From positions 33,520,428 to 33,584,427 of the forward strand of contig NC_080081.1 of the NCBI RefSeq assembly GCF_949987535.1: a DNA stretch of 64,000 nucleotides, read 5' to 3'. Position 1 is the stretch's first letter. Each line of letters starts with the position of its first letter. The notes under the pieces are model-generated. The model worked only from the letters and a program-made list of their open reading frames with translations. It did not search any database and was not told the DNA's origin. The position numbers and the translations under genes are program-made. Below are positions 1-12,309 of the stretch, one piece after another. Origin of the DNA: Balaenoptera acutorostrata. Taxonomy: Eukaryota > Chordata > Mammalia > Artiodactyla > Balaenopteridae.

Positions 1-2033
1 CAGAACCAGTAGTACCATTTAAGCCCAATTATAAGCAACAAATTATCCATGAATGGTTAAAGGACTCCCTGGGCCATTGTTTCTGGTGGGGCAAGGAATG
101 TCAGATCAGACCAATACTTAATAAAGAAAAAGGAAGATAGATGAGAGGTGGATAAAACAAAATCCATACATTGTGATCCGAATATGGGTGTTTCTTATCG
201 ATTCCTTTCAAAGGCTTGTGTCTAGATTGAGAAGGAACAGATATTTTTCACCTCAGCAATAAATTTCTTAATGCTTTCATGTACACTACATTATGTACTA
301 CTATTTCCAAAGCCTTTACTAGGAAAGGAATAGAGTCAATTGTGGTAACTTAGGATGTAATGAGACCAGCTTGAGACATCCTATGTAAGTGGACAAATAT
401 ATGTCAGATGTAACAGAAGCTTAAAAGCCAAGAGAAATTTGGGAACATGGGGCTAGCCTCTTTCAATATAAATGAAACAAACCAATAGGCAAATAGAACA
501 TTTTAAAGAAGAAGAGAAATCAAGTAACAAAAGATAATTTTATAGACTCTGAATAATCATTAGAGTATTTTGCAAATTTTCAAAGAAAAAAATCAAATAC
601 TAAAAATTATTTAAGAAGCACAAATTTATTGTATATTTTTTCTTTCATAAAGAGGTATGTCAAAAGTAACTTAATATAGGATTGAGAATCAAGAATTTCT
701 GCATTCAAATAACAATTGTGATATGAATTACTTCATGTAACCATGAAAACTAAGAATAATATGAATAAAATTATCACAGAATTTATTAAGTAAACAAAGT
801 TTAAGTACAGTACTATAGCTTTTATTTCAAATCTCAACATCCTCTATCCCATTAAGTTTATATTGAAAATGACACAAACATTTACTTGCCTGCTGAAGAA
901 GCAAGGCAAGATTAAAAAACCAGATAAACAAAGATAAACAGTATAAGAATATGACAAAAGGTAGAATAAAAGCATGTCAAAACTGTTCTACTCTTCGGGA
1001 TAAAGCACTGAATGGAAATTCAGGACAGCTGGCTGCTATATCAAGCTTTAAACTAGCCCAGTATAACATAAAACTCAATCTACTCACTAGATCTATTCCC
1101 CCTTACTTTTGTCTTCTATGAGAAGAAATGAGGACAAAATTCTCCTATTACCAGAGAAGTTGTAGGGATTGAAAGCATAATTTAGGTAATTATGAAAGCA
1201 TAATTTAAGTAATATTCATTTAAAAATACTTACAAACTGAAAAAACTATTCCAAATACATCAAACCATAGTTTAAAAAAAAAAATTAAAACAACTATAAC
1301 TGAAAAAAAAAAGCTATTAAAATTAATTCTGGATTACAAGCTAACACTTTAGATTCAAACATAGGTCTCTTCTGTAGGATCCCACAGATGTAACAGTGTA
1401 TTCAAATTCATTCTAGTCACACTGATTGAGTTTAAAAATTTCCCCTTTGTGGCAGAAAGAATACTCAAAGTGCTTAGAGATTCAAAGTAACAGAACAAGA
1501 GGTAATAACTGTTCCTGTTCATGAAAGCTGGGTACTTGTTACTTACTATTAAATGAATTGTTGGACTTGAACTGGGACATACACAGGTCTTTTATATGCC
1601 TGAGAAAAGTCCATTTTTTGTAGAAAATTAAAGTCCTTCAGCAAAAAGCCTTTTTCATTCATGTTTGAAAGCGGCATACTACTTCCCTACATTTCTCTTT
1701 AAAATAACACAGGTTGTTTGATCATTAAATGAAGCATTTGATAAAGTAAAACTTTCAACAAAATGAAAAAGTTGAGATTAGTTATACCTGACTAGAAAAT
1801 TGTGTATAGACATGTCTTGGACTTTACTTAAGCATGATTCACAGAAATCACAATGCATGTAAAGATTGAAACACACCTGTTTATTCTGATTTTGACACAA
1901 AGGAAACCAGAATCACACACTTGAGTATTAAAAACTCAACCTCTGAAAAATAAAATAATATTTTTCCTTGGGTTTCAGTATATACAAAAAATATACATGA
2001 TATGCCCAAAATATTCTTAGGCAATCTATACCC
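1..2033. other. intronic sequence, nothing recognised
   Basis: AT-rich intron of PIBF1. No open frame, exon-like segment or recognisable repeat was seen on either strand. Confidence 0.5.
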
Positions 2034-2049
2034 AAAAAAAATTCAGTGG

Positions 2050-2256
2050 AGGGACTTCCCTGGTGGTCCAGTGGCTAGGACTCTGCACTCCCAATGCCGT
2101 GGGCCTGGGTTCGATCCCTGGTTGGGGAACTAGATCCCACATGCTGCAACTAAAGACCCCACATGCTGCAACTAAAGATTCCACGTGCTGCAACTAAAAG
2201 ATCCTATGTGCCGAAACTAAGACCTGATGCAGCCAAATAAATAAATAAATATTTTT
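2050..2256 (+). mobile_element. short CHR-type tRNA-derived SINE
   Basis: The tRNA-like head (acttccctggtggtccagtg) carries an RNA polymerase III B-box (GGTTCGATCCC) and is followed by three tandem copies of a catgctgcaactaaaga-like unit and a TAAA tail. It is flanked by 15-base direct repeats ending in attcagtgg at 2035-2049 and 2257-2271, a target-site duplication from L1-driven insertion. Confidence 0.9.
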
Positions 2257-2271
2257 AAAAAAATTCAGTGG

Positions 2272-2929
2272 GTATTTAAAAAATATATATTGTCTTTTTC
2301 AAATAATAGTCCTAAATACTAGGTTCTTATTTTGAAACAAACAAAAAACAGGAAAAGTGAACTGCAGAGATTTAAAAAATTCACTCAAAAACAGCTTGGG
2401 TTCACCATTCTCTTTACATGGTAACTTAACCAGTGTATCAACTCTTTTGAGCTGTAGTTACAGATAATTTCAGGATCAAAAGGGACTTTAGACTCATCAA
2501 GCTACCCACTTGATACTTCGATCCTTACAAACATAATCCTACTGAATGCCTGGCCAGCTGATACCTGCACACTTCTAATGACGAAGAATATACTTGATGC
2601 CAAGGCATTTTGAAAATCCCTATTAGAAAGTTTACCTTTACCCTTTTTTGTAATGTTTACTCAGTGGTCCCAATTCTACTACTTTAGGCCTGACCACGTG
2701 AGAAAAGTACACTTCAAATATCTGTAGACAGTTATAATCTGACACTGTAGGACATTTTCTAATCTTTTGAATATGTTTGGTTATTTTCCTCTTAAGACCT
2801 TTGGTCTAGAGCTTGGGTGCCCAGACCCAGCATGATTCTATAAACAAGATAATCACCAATCACATTCTAGATATAACTTCTATTACTGTAGAATAGTATC
2901 TCCATATTAAAATCTTCCAAGCCTATACG
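2272..2929. other. intronic sequence, no clear content
   Basis: AT-rich, probably decayed repeat sequence; nothing could be named with confidence. Confidence 0.35.
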
Positions 2930-4520
2930 GACATACCTCCTTTTATTGTGCTTTTGCTTTCTTGAACTTCGCACATGCTGCATTTTTCACAAATTGAAGG
3001 TTTGTGGCATCAAGCAAGTCTATCAGTGCCATTTTCCCAACATTTGCTCACTTAGTATCTGTGTCATATTTTGGTAATTCTCACAATATTTCAAACTTCT
3101 TCATTATTATTATATGTATTATGGTGACCTGGGATCAGTGATTTTTGATGTTACTAATGTAATTGTTTGGGGGCGCCATGAACCATGACTATATAAGGTA
3201 GCAAACTATTTATAATGTCCTCTGAACTATCTTCCTGTTATCAGTTTAGTATTACTTTCATCCCTCATTCTTCCGGGGTAATTGTTCTAAAACTGAGAAC
3301 TCTGATCATGTCATTCAACAGAATGGCATCCAGACTGCATAGCTTGGAATTTAAGGTGATTCACAGATTCCCTGCCTATCTTCCCAGGCTCTCTCCCTCT
3401 CCTTGGGCCTCCCTATTCCCTGAGACACAGCAATACTGAAATTAGGCCAATCAGTACCCCTACAATGGCCTCCAAAGTGTTTAAGTGAAAGGAAGTGTCA
3501 CACGTTTCTCATTTTAAATCAAAAGCTAGAAATGATTAAGCTTAGTGAGGAAGGCATGTTGAAAGTCGATATAGGCCGAAAGCCAGGCCTCTTGGGCTTA
3601 ACAGTTAGCCAAGTTGTGGATGCAAAGGAAAAGTTCTTGAAGGAAATTAAAAGTGCTACTCCAGTGAACACAGGAATGAAGAAAGCAAAATAGCCTTACT
3701 GCTGATACAAAGCAAGTTTTAGTGGTCTGGATAGAAGACCAAACCAGCCACAACGTTCCCTTAAGCCAAGCCTAATCCAGAGAAAGGCCCTAAATCTCTT
3801 CAAGTTTTTGAAAGCTAAGAGAGGTAAGGAAGCTGCAGAAGAAAAGTTTGAACCTTGAAGAGGCTGGTTCATGGGATCATGAAATTTAAGGAAAGAAGTC
3901 AACTCCATCACATAAAACTTAAACACAAGGTGAAGCAGCAAGTGATGATGTAGAAGCTGTAGCAAGTTATCCACAAGATCTAGCTAAGATAATTAATGAA
4001 GATGCCTACAATAAACAAGTTATCAATGTAGATGGAACAGCCGTCTATTGGAAGAAGATGCCATCTAGGACTTTCATAGCTAGAGAGGAGAAGTCAATGC
4101 CTGGTTTCAAATCTTCAAAGGACAGGCTGACTCTCTTGTTAGGGGCTAATGAAGCTGGTGACTTGAAGTTGATGCCAATGTTCATTTACCATTCTGAAAA
4201 TCCTAGGGCCCTAAGAATTGTGCTAAGTCTACTCTACTTGTGTTCTGTAAGTGGAACAACAAAGCCTGGATGACGGCACATCTGTTTACAACATGGTTTT
4301 ACTGAATACTTCAAGCCCGCTGTTGAGACCTACTGCTCAAAAAACAAAAAAGATTCCTTTCAAAATATTACTGCTCAAGACAATGTGTTTAGTTAACCAA
4401 CAGCTCTGAGGATAGATGTACAGTGAGATCAATGTTGTTCTCATCCCTGCTAACACATTGATTCTGCAGCCCATGGATCCAGGAGTAACTTCGACTTTCA
4501 AGTCTTATTATTTAAGAAAT
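2930..4520 (+). pseudogene. Tigger-type (pogo/Tc1-mariner superfamily) DNA transposon with dead transposase
   Basis: The left part matches the remembered 5' region of Tigger1 (stretch beginning cttttgctttcttgaacttc). The rest is a fossil transposase on the plus strand. Recognisable pieces include the segment around 4030 with the Asp of the catalytic triad (the usual Glu after it is replaced by Gly), then [17 protein letters not shown] and YHSENPRAL at 4058-4225, and a degraded stretch ending near PMDPGV at about 4470-4490. Several frameshifts and in-frame stops separate these pieces, so it cannot be functional. The terminal inverted repeats are not clearly visible at either end. It is a mammal-wide old insertion. 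Confidence 0.8.
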
Positions 4521-4589
4521 ATCTTTAATTTTTTCATATGAACCATAGATTTGATATGTCTGGTTAAAAAAAATCCTGCTGTAAGATGA

Positions 4590-4860
4590 ATAATGTTTGA
4601 GGATCTAATGTATAACACGGTGACTACAGTTGATAACACTGTATCATATAGTTGAAATTTGTTATGAGAGACCTTAAATCCTTAAATGTTCCCACCAAAA
4701 AAAAAAAAAAGGTAAATATGTGAGGTTGTGGATGTGTCAATTAACTCCATGAGGGGAGAATCCTTTCACAATGTATGTGTATATCAAATCATCACATTGT
4801 ACACTTTCCATACCTTGCAATTTTATTTGTCAATTACACCTCAATAAGGCTGGGGAAAAT
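4590..4860 (+). mobile_element. L1 3' end fragment
   Basis: The order of phrases (tataacacggtgactacag, then tcacattgtacactt, then cacctcaataaggctgg) is that of the 3' untranslated end of older mammalian L1 elements. It is a short, diverged, 5'-truncated piece. Confidence 0.65.
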
Positions 4861-5273
4861 AAACCCTATGAAGATTCGAGAAGCCACCACATCAGTAAGA
4901 AGTTTAAGTATCCACTGGTCAGAGGACTGCCAGGGCTTCCCCTCCAAAATAAAGGATAAATGATTGCATCTTGCTTATCCCTCCACCAAGAAAGAAGGTC
5001 AATAATCCCTGGTTCCAGTAATGGGTACCTGAGACACATTCCTATCTCTCACAACCTATGTTGAACAGTGGGTAATAAGAATATTCCTGGAAGCCACTGA
5101 TACTCAGAAATGGCTAGCAATAATTTAACTGTAAACAGAAGTGACTGCAAACCACTTAATCAAAATGCATCCCTAACTCACTTACCCTTTCCAGGATCCC
5201 AAAAGGCCTGTGCTACTCCCATACCACCCAACAGAAGAGAAAGTTAGAGTGTAGATTAAGCAGAAAAAAATCT
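4861..5273. other. intronic sequence, nothing recognised
   Basis: No supported feature; the short overlapping open frames show no codon bias or similarity. Confidence 0.4.
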
Positions 5274-5560
5274 TCCTGCCAATGCAGGGGACGCGGGTTC
5301 GAGCCCTGGTCTGGGAGGATCCCACGTGCCGCGGAGCGACTGGGCCCGTGAGCCACAGTTGCTGAGCCTGCGCGTCTGGAGCCTGTGCTCCGCAACAAGA
5401 GAGGCCGCGATGGTGAGAGGCCCGCGCACCGCGATGAAGAGTGGTCCCCACTTGCCACAGCTAGGGAAAGCCCTCGCACAGAAATGAAGACGCAACACAG
5501 TCATAAATAAATAAATAAATAAATGAACGTGAATTTCTAAAAAAAAAAAAAAAAAAAAAA
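5274..5560 (+). mobile_element. CHR-type SINE, 5'-truncated
   Basis: The copy starts inside the tRNA-like head at cctgccaatgcagggg, so the first ~35 bases, including most of the A-box, are missing. The B-box region (gggttcgagccctgg) and the tRNA-unrelated body are complete. The tail is TAAA repeats, a short stretch and then a 24-base poly-A. The sequence aaaaaaatct recurs on both sides, consistent with a target duplication. Confidence 0.88.
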
Positions 5561-7216
5561 ATCTTGCTGGTATTTTTATTTGGATGCCATTAAATGTACA
5601 GTTAACTTAATAGTGAGCAAGATAAAATAAAATTAGTTCTCCATCTACACCATACCCCAAAATGAACTCTGGACGGATGAAAGGTATTAACATGAAAAAT
5701 ATAACTATAAAAATTCATGTGGAAGAGTAAACGTACAAGAGTAGGCACAAGCATAGCCACAGCAATTCTGAAAAAGAATCTTAGAGTCAGCTGGTCAAGT
5801 TTCACTAAAAGTCTTTTGAAATTATTGACATGAATTGTAATAAGTTTATAGATTAATTAAGGAAAAATTAAATTGTGGGGATATCTAGAATCCTACTTTT
5901 TTGAAATCATCTAGCAACATTATAACCCTAAGCATGGGGATTTTCCCCTTTACTTTAATATTATAGCTCAAAAACCAGATAAGTACATTTAGCAATTTTA
6001 GGCATTTTATTAAAGTCCAAGCTTATTTTGAGTTTTAGATTCCAGACATTATTCTCATTTTTTCAATAAATCCTTGGTCCTATAATGTGCTTTAAAGTTC
6101 TGAGCACTAACATTATTTGCTGCTCATAGGTTATTTCTAGTGTGTCTAGAAATATTTTCTTTTTTTTCCTTCTTTGTCCTGATTTTAAAACTGTCCTAAT
6201 TTTTTAAGGTTGGATGAAAATTAGCCTCCAAATAAGCAAAGTTTTACTATCACTTCAAGGAATTAAGAGCAAAAATTCCATTAATTAAAGCAGAGTTAAC
6301 TCAGCAAATTTTTCTATAATACCAATAATTACTGTAGAACTACTATGTGCAAGACACTGTTCTAACGTGCTTTACAAACATTAAATGACTGAATTCTCCG
6401 TAATTCAGTAGATATTAAAGTATCACATGGCTTTCAGGATAAATACCAGTTGCTAGTGTATGAACAAGTAGGATAAGAAGGATTTTAGATTCAGAGTGTA
6501 GGACATTACAGAGCTTAGTATAAGCAGCCAATTTTAAGGTTTACTATTTACTATTTACACATTTACTATTCTTCTCTCTCCAAACTCACAAGCACATACC
6601 AAGTTAGCAAGTTATGAAATTTTGTGTGAATATAAGTTCTGGTTTACTTATGCTTTCTTTTAAAGCTTGTTAATTTGTCCATAAATATTATTCTAGAGCC
6701 ATTACTAAATATATCACATTCAAAAACAACAACAATCTGGAAAAAGTAAAAACTACAAAGACAATTAAAAATCAGTGGTTTCCAGAGGTACAGGGGGAGG
6801 GGAAGGAATACTGAATATGTAAAGCACAAGGGATTTTTTCAGGGCAATGAAACAATTCTGTATAATAATATAATGTTGGATATGCAATGCTATGCATTTG
6901 TCAGTGTCCTCACATACAGATTTTCTGGTTCTATAAACATGGCAATTTTGTTAAATTCTATTGTGTTTCCTCACCATTAAGAGAAAAAGAAAGTATGGTT
7001 TGATTTATAAATGTATACTCTGCCTTACTGAGTATTTTCTGGTAAGGAAAGTTCCTGTTTTGGTGAGGCATTAATAAATCCTAATTCTTCCATTTACAAT
7101 TAAAAAACAAACAAACAAACAAACAAACAACAAAAAAACAAAAAACAACAACAACAAGGAGCTAAGTAAATCTTTAGTGGACATGATATAGATTTATAAA
7201 CAGAAGGATTATACAT
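5561..7216. other. intronic sequence with a possible MIR fragment and an A/C-rich repeat
   Basis: At about 6325-6410 the phrase ctactatgtgcaagacactg looks like part of an ancient MIR or similar repeat. At 7100-7158 there is a simple CAAA/CAA repeat. The rest is AT-rich unique-looking intron. Confidence 0.45.
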
Positions 7217-7232
7217 AATAAAAGATAATTTT

Positions 7233-7251
7233 TTTTTTTTTTTTTTAAATT

Positions 7252-7286
<35 letters not shown>

Positions 7287-7576
7287 TTTTTGGCTGTGCT
7301 GGGTCTTCGGTTCGTGCGAGGGCTTTCTCTAGTTGCGGCAAGCGGGGGCCACTCTTCATCGCGGGGCGGGAACCGCTCTTCATCGCGGTGCGCGGGCCTT
7401 TCACTATCGCGGCCCCTCCCGTCGCGGGGCACAGGCTCCAGACGCGCAGGCTCAGCAGCTGTGGCTCACGGGCCCAGCTGCTCCGTGGCATGTGGGATCT
7501 TCCCAGACCAGGGCTCGAACCCGTGTCTCCTGCATTAGCAGGCAGATTCTCAACCACTGCGCCACCAGGGAAGCCC
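7233..7576 (-). mobile_element. CHR-type SINE of the 24-base-duplication subtype
   Basis: A full-length copy in antisense orientation: TTTA-rich tail at the left, B-box (read on the minus strand gggttcgagccctgg) and the gcttccctggtggcgcag head at the right. The body holds two copies, offset by 24 bases, of a unit containing ctcttcatcgcgg (7352 and 7376). The perfect 16-base duplication aataaaagataatttt lies at 7217-7232 and 7577-7592. Sequence quality and the flanks suggest a fairly young insertion. Confidence 0.93.
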
Positions 7577-8264
7577 AATAAAAGATAATTTTAAGATAGG
7601 TTGCAACAGCACGCTAATAAAAGCAGCTGGTTTATAAATGTTTAATTTTATATTAAGATCTTTAGAATTAGACATACTTTCACATTAGAGAAAAGATTTC
7701 TTCATTATTACATTTATTAGAATTTCTCCATGAGTCAAGTTTATAAGGTTGATGTGAATTCAGAAGTATAACAATTTGGACCATTCTGAAAGATTTTGAC
7801 ATTATAGAGGATTAACAATAGTTTAATTATGCGAAAACTTGCTTGAATTTTTAGTTCCGTGTACTGCTTAACCACAAATTAATCTGTAATCTTCATTTAA
7901 CAAGTAAAAGACCCATTGAGATTATTTTCAAAGTTTATTTTCAAAGTTTACCAGTATGTGAAAGGTACATGAAAACTTTTCTATACTATTTTAGCAACTT
8001 TTCTGTCTGAAAGTATTTCAAAATAAAAAGCTAAAAAAAAAAGATAACCACTCTGTTTACTCTGCATGAAGTTGAACCACTAAAATACATTGTTTGATGA
8101 GATAACGATATTTACTTTAATACTCATCAGTGATTTTCCTTTTAACTAGGTTATTAAATATATTTTCTATTGATAAATTAAAGACAAATTATTCTCTCTC
8201 TTCCCCTCCCTCCAACAGACATGAACCAGAAAATATAGGTGTTTGAAAAATAAACTGGGGAGTA

Positions 8265-8800
8265 TACAATGGTACAATCACCTTGGAGTTGTCTGGCAGG
8301 TTCTTTTAAAGTAAAACATTCATCTACTCGATGATTAGCAGTTCCACTCCTAGGTATTTATCCAAGAGAAACAGAAACATATACCCACAAAAAGACTTGT
8401 ATAAAAATGTCCATAGCAGCTTTATTCATGATAGCGCCAAACTGAAAACAAACTAAACATCCATTGACAAGTGAATGAATAAACAAACTGTGGTATATTT
8501 ATGCCCAGCAACAGTAAGAAATGAACTTCTGATACAACATAAAATGAATGAAAACATATAATGTTGAGTGAAAGAAGCTAGACACAAAAGGGTACATACT
8601 GTACAATTCCATTTATTTTTAGTCCATGAAGAACAAAACTAAGCTATGGTGAGAGAAATCACAAAGTGTTTGCCTCTTGATGGGTGGTAGTTGAGACTTA
8701 CCAAAGGGGTATAAGGAAACTCTCTATCTAGTTTCAATATATGCAATTATTACATATGTAAATTATTACATGTAAATTACACTTCAACTGAGATGAAAAT
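8265..8800 (+). mobile_element. older L1 3' fragment
   Basis: It contains the familiar L1 ORF2 C-terminal order: ttccactcctaggtattta, then ccatagcagctttattcatg, then catccattgacaagtgaatg, followed by a decayed 3' end. It is diverged and broken. It ends about 90 bases before the PIBF1 exon at 8892. Confidence 0.8.
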
Positions 8801-8891
8801 TAAACTTCTATTGAAAAACTATATTCTAAAAGAAAGAGTAACAGGAACAAAAATCGAAGAGTTTTAACATTTCTATTTTCAGGATGCTTAC

Positions 8892-8990
8892 CTGTCTAAG
8901 AGCTGATCATGTTTTTCTAGAGCATTCTTTTCAGCCATCACTGCTCGGTCCTTTTCAGCCACAGCATTATCCCTTGCTTCTCGGAGGTTT
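8892..8990 (-). CDS. PIBF1: PIBF1 internal exon, about residues 408-440
   Basis: The exon has 99 bases: one base finishing the Arg codon, 32 codons, and two bases of the next Arg codon. The acceptor is tttag and the donor is gtaagc. The peptide begins [20 protein letters not shown] and ends KHDQLLD. The alternating Ala/Glu/Lys pattern is typical coiled coil and matches PIBF1. It is too short and too stop-bounded to show up as a long open frame and was found from the splice signals and peptide similarity. It is the most 3' coding exon visible; no later exon could be recognised in 1-8891. Confidence 0.94.
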
Positions 8991-9261
8991 CTAAAGTGTA
9001 AATGTACACTTCAGTTATTCCGACTACACAAGTATCCATCTTTTAAAGACTCATAAACGGGCTTGCTTGGAATTGGACTGATAATCTCAGGGACACCCTA
9101 AGGGTTGGTGTCCCACAGTGTATATTATACAAACGTGCCTGGCTTGGTGAGTTTCTCTAGCAGCACACAGCAGTGTAGGTACAAACATGGTCTAATCTCT
9201 AAATGTCATACTACCTTTCTCCACAATTCTTCTCCACAAGGGTCGAAGGTAGGGTAAACAG

Positions 9262-9368
9262 TCTGTATTTACATCAACTCATTTAATTCCTACCATAATC
9301 TAATGAGGTAGGTATAATTACCAACATATTATCCACAAGAGAGCTGAGGTTTTGAGAAGTTAATACAT
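9262..9368 (-). repeat. MIR SINE fragment
   Basis: Read on the minus strand it has the MIR core arrangement; on the plus strand the visible phrases are aactcatttaattcctacc, then gaggtaggtataattacc, then gctgaggttttgagaagtta. Confidence 0.6.
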
Positions 9369-9370
9369 GC

Positions 9371-9928
9371 AATATAAAATGTTATAATGAGGGATATAGA
9401 GATCATAGGAATCCAAATGGAAATGAAGTTTGGGACACAAGCAGGAGAACAGCTAAACTGGTAACCCTGGGTCTCACATGGAGAGGAAGGAAAGAGAAGG
9501 GAACACAGAAGGACTGAGATTAGGAGAAAGTAAGGGACAAAAGACTTGAAGTCCTGATAAGATACCTAACAGATTAAGTAGAAGTGGTTGTACAGGCAAG
9601 ATGGAAAACTAGAGATTGCTGTCGGAGAACAGTGATTCAGAGGTAGAGTAGTGTCTTCAGCCCTGGAATTTTAGTTCATAAGATGCAGGGGGTGACATTA
9701 GAGTAGCTAAATGAGAGAGCTGAGATGAAGGTCAATATTCATGCAGGGCTCAAGGAAGTATGAGGTCAGACTATGAGTCATCCATTTACAGTGCTGATGA
9801 CAGCAGGAACTGAAACTGACAGAAAGATACATTGAGTGACACTTAAGGGGAATGTCCAAAAGGTGGAAGGTAACAATAGTGAGTAATTAGGAGCGATACA
9901 GACACATACGGGCCCTCAAAGATCAAAT
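9371..9928. other. intronic sequence, purine-rich, unassigned
   Basis: A/G-rich on the plus strand with no recognisable gene or named repeat. Confidence 0.35.
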
Positions 9929-9939
9929 CCTGTTTGTTT

Positions 9940-10230
9940 GGTTTTTTTAAAATTTTATTTATTTATTTATGGCTGTGTTGGGTGTTCGTTTCTGTGCGAG
10001 GGCTTTCTCTAGTTGCGGCAAGTGGGGGCCACTCTTCATCGCGGTGCGCGGGCCTCTCACTGTCGTGGCCTCTCTTGTTGCGGAGCACAGGCTCCAGACG
10101 CGCAGGCTCAGTAATTGTGGCTCACGGGCCTAGTTGCTCCGCGGCATGTGGGACCCTCCCAGACCAGGGCTCGAACCCTGTCCCCTGCACTGGCAGGCAG
10201 ATTCTCAACCACTGCGCCATGAGGGAAGCC
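9940..10230 (-). mobile_element. CHR-type SINE, full length
   Basis: Antisense copy with an ATTT tail on the left and the tRNA-like head on the right. The direct repeat cctgtttgttt lies at 9929-9939 and 10231-10241. The long open frames inside it on both strands are a by-product of its GC-rich sequence. Confidence 0.92.
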
Positions 10231-10377
10231 CCTGTTTGTTTAATCAAAGTGGAAGTTTGAATAAAGAAAAATACCAACAGTAACTCTTCTTTCAGAGAGT
10301 CACTTAATTTTTTTTGAAAATCCTCTTCTCTAACAGAGTTATAACATAAATAAATTTGGAGTATAACATAAATGATT

Positions 10378-10545
10378 GTGCTCACTTAATCCCTACAAAT
10401 CCTTGATGTTATACTTTCTAAGCTGCTTTACAGCTGAATAAACTGAAGTTTAGAAGGCTTAAGTCCCTAGGCCCAAGTCACACAGCCTAAGTGTTAAAGT
10501 CATAATTTGAGCCCAGCTATGTCTTACTCCAATGTGAGTGTTTTT
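10378..10545 (-). repeat. MIR SINE fragment
   Basis: The plus strand shows the reverse of a MIR: gctttacagctgaataaact, then gtcacacagcctaagtgtta, then a degenerate end. Confidence 0.65.
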
Positions 10546-11335
10546 TTATATCATATCAACCCATCTCCCAGAAAGAACTGGATTGGATATTAGAATTTGG
10601 TTTTTATTACTGATGGAGAATGTCAGTAGGGAGCCATGAAGATCCACACGGTTTGAGTAAATCTATCTAATAACTATTAGATAGAACTATTTAGTGGTCA
10701 TACTTGCTGTGCCAGTGCTCAAAGTCATCTTTTGTACGGTGACGCTAACAACAATTTTAAAACTTAGAATATGTCAGCCGATAGAGATTCATCAGTAAAA
10801 TAGCTTATGAGCCAGAAATAAAATAATTTTAAAAAACTGGAGTACAGATAACTCTTATTAAAAAGAAAATAACTTTTGTACACTATTATCTAAGTGCAGG
10901 TACATTTTAAAGTAGATATCACAAAATAGCAAGTCATTATTTTCTGATATCATCCTGACTGCAAAGACCTTCAGAAATATTCTACTATTATCAAATTAAC
11001 TGAAACATGAAATTTTTAATTTTATAGATAGAATGAAATTCTCAAAGTATATTAAACATTTATATATTTTTCATCCCCAGAGGATCTATATATTTTAGTC
11101 AGTAAACCATCCAAAATTGGTCACAACTTTCATTTCTCAAATACTATAGCCTTATTATTCTGTAAGTTATTTCAGTTGCAAAATTCCAAGTAGATACATT
11201 TACAGTACTAATTAATCATGAATGCTTAGCTGGCAGATGGAAAAGCTTCAGTCCCTAGCTATATATATTTTCTTTACTGCAAAAATGGGCAACAGAAATA
11301 AAAGCAAATATGGTAATTAGACTTACCATGGTGAT
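10546..11335. other. intronic sequence, nothing recognised
   Basis: AT-rich; no supported feature on either strand. Confidence 0.4.
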
Positions 11336-11807
11336 CATTTTGAAATGTATAGAACTATGGAATCACTATGCTGTGGAACAGGAACTAACATAGTATTGTA
11401 GGTCATTATACCTCAGAAACAAACAAACAAACAAACTCAGAAAAAAAGATCAGATTTGTGGTTACCAGAGGTGGGGATGGGGGGAGGGGGAATTGGATGA
11501 AAGGGGTCAAAAGGTACACACTTCCAGTTATAAGGTAAATAAGTACTAGGGATGTCACGTACAACATGATCAAAACAATGAACACTGTTGTACGTTACAT
11601 ATGAAAGGTGTTAAGAGAGTAAATCTTAAAAGTTCTCATCGTGAGGCAAGAAAGTTTTTTTCTATTTCTTTAATTTTGTACCTCTGTGAGATGATGGATG
11701 GCCACTAAACTTCTTGTGGTCATCATTTCATGATGTATGTAAATCAAATGATTATGCTATACACCTGAAACTATACAGTGCTGTGTGTTAATTATATTTC
11801 AAAACCA
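11336..11807 (+). mobile_element. L1 3' end, artiodactyl/cetacean type
   Basis: The phrases caggaactaacatagtattg, gtggttaccagaggtgggga and tatacacctgaaactataca, in that order, are the 3' untranslated end of the L1 lineage common in cetartiodactyls. The element ends at aattatatttcaaaaccag, where the polypurine tract begins in place of its A-tail. Confidence 0.7.
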
Positions 11808-11959
11808 GAAGAGAAAGAAAGAAAAGAAAGAAAAGAAAGAAAGGAAGGATGGAAGGAAGGGGGAAAGTAGGAAAGAAAGGAAGAAAGAAGAAAAAGAAAG
11901 AAAGAAAGGAGGGAGGGAGGGAGGGAAGAAAGAAAGGAAGAAACAGAGAAAGAAATAAA
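11808..11959 (+). repeat. polypurine GAAA/GGAA/GGGA microsatellite
   Basis: About 150 bases of nearly pure purine (AAAG, AAGG, GGAG units) grow out of the A-tail of the preceding L1. The 60-100 residue open frames here on both strands (Lys/Arg/Glu on one, Phe/Ser/Leu/Pro on the other) are low-complexity artefacts. Confidence 0.9.
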
Positions 11960-12309
11960 ACCCAGAATAAACAAACACTAGGGCTTATGAAAGGAGGTGT
12001 CATTAGAAGATACCAGTGCATTCACCATGCTACAATCTATACCATCCGGTTAACTATAATTAGTGCTATATTTAGGCATGAACAAAATTCTATGGCCACA
12101 AAGAAGACGAGTTGATTATTTTTAACTGGAGGAACAGATGAGTGAATGACGGGAAGACATGTAAGTTGGGCCTTGAAGGACCAATAAATAAAGGTAATTC
12201 AAAAAGAGAAAAACTGAAATGAATGGGAGAAAGTGCTAGAAGCTGAAGTTTCTACCAGTAGATTCTCTCATAGGTGTTTGCTGGTAAGATTTCTGTGTAA
12301 ACTGTTCTT

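Noticed and set aside
5182..5504. tRNA-like B-box and head sequences in many places, considered as tRNA genes
   Set aside because: All are followed by the SINE body and A-rich tail with flanking duplications and lack a full cloverleaf; they are SINEs.
11788..12115. Lys/Arg/Glu-rich and Ser/Phe/Pro-rich open frames on opposite strands
   Set aside because: Low-complexity translation of the polypurine microsatellite.
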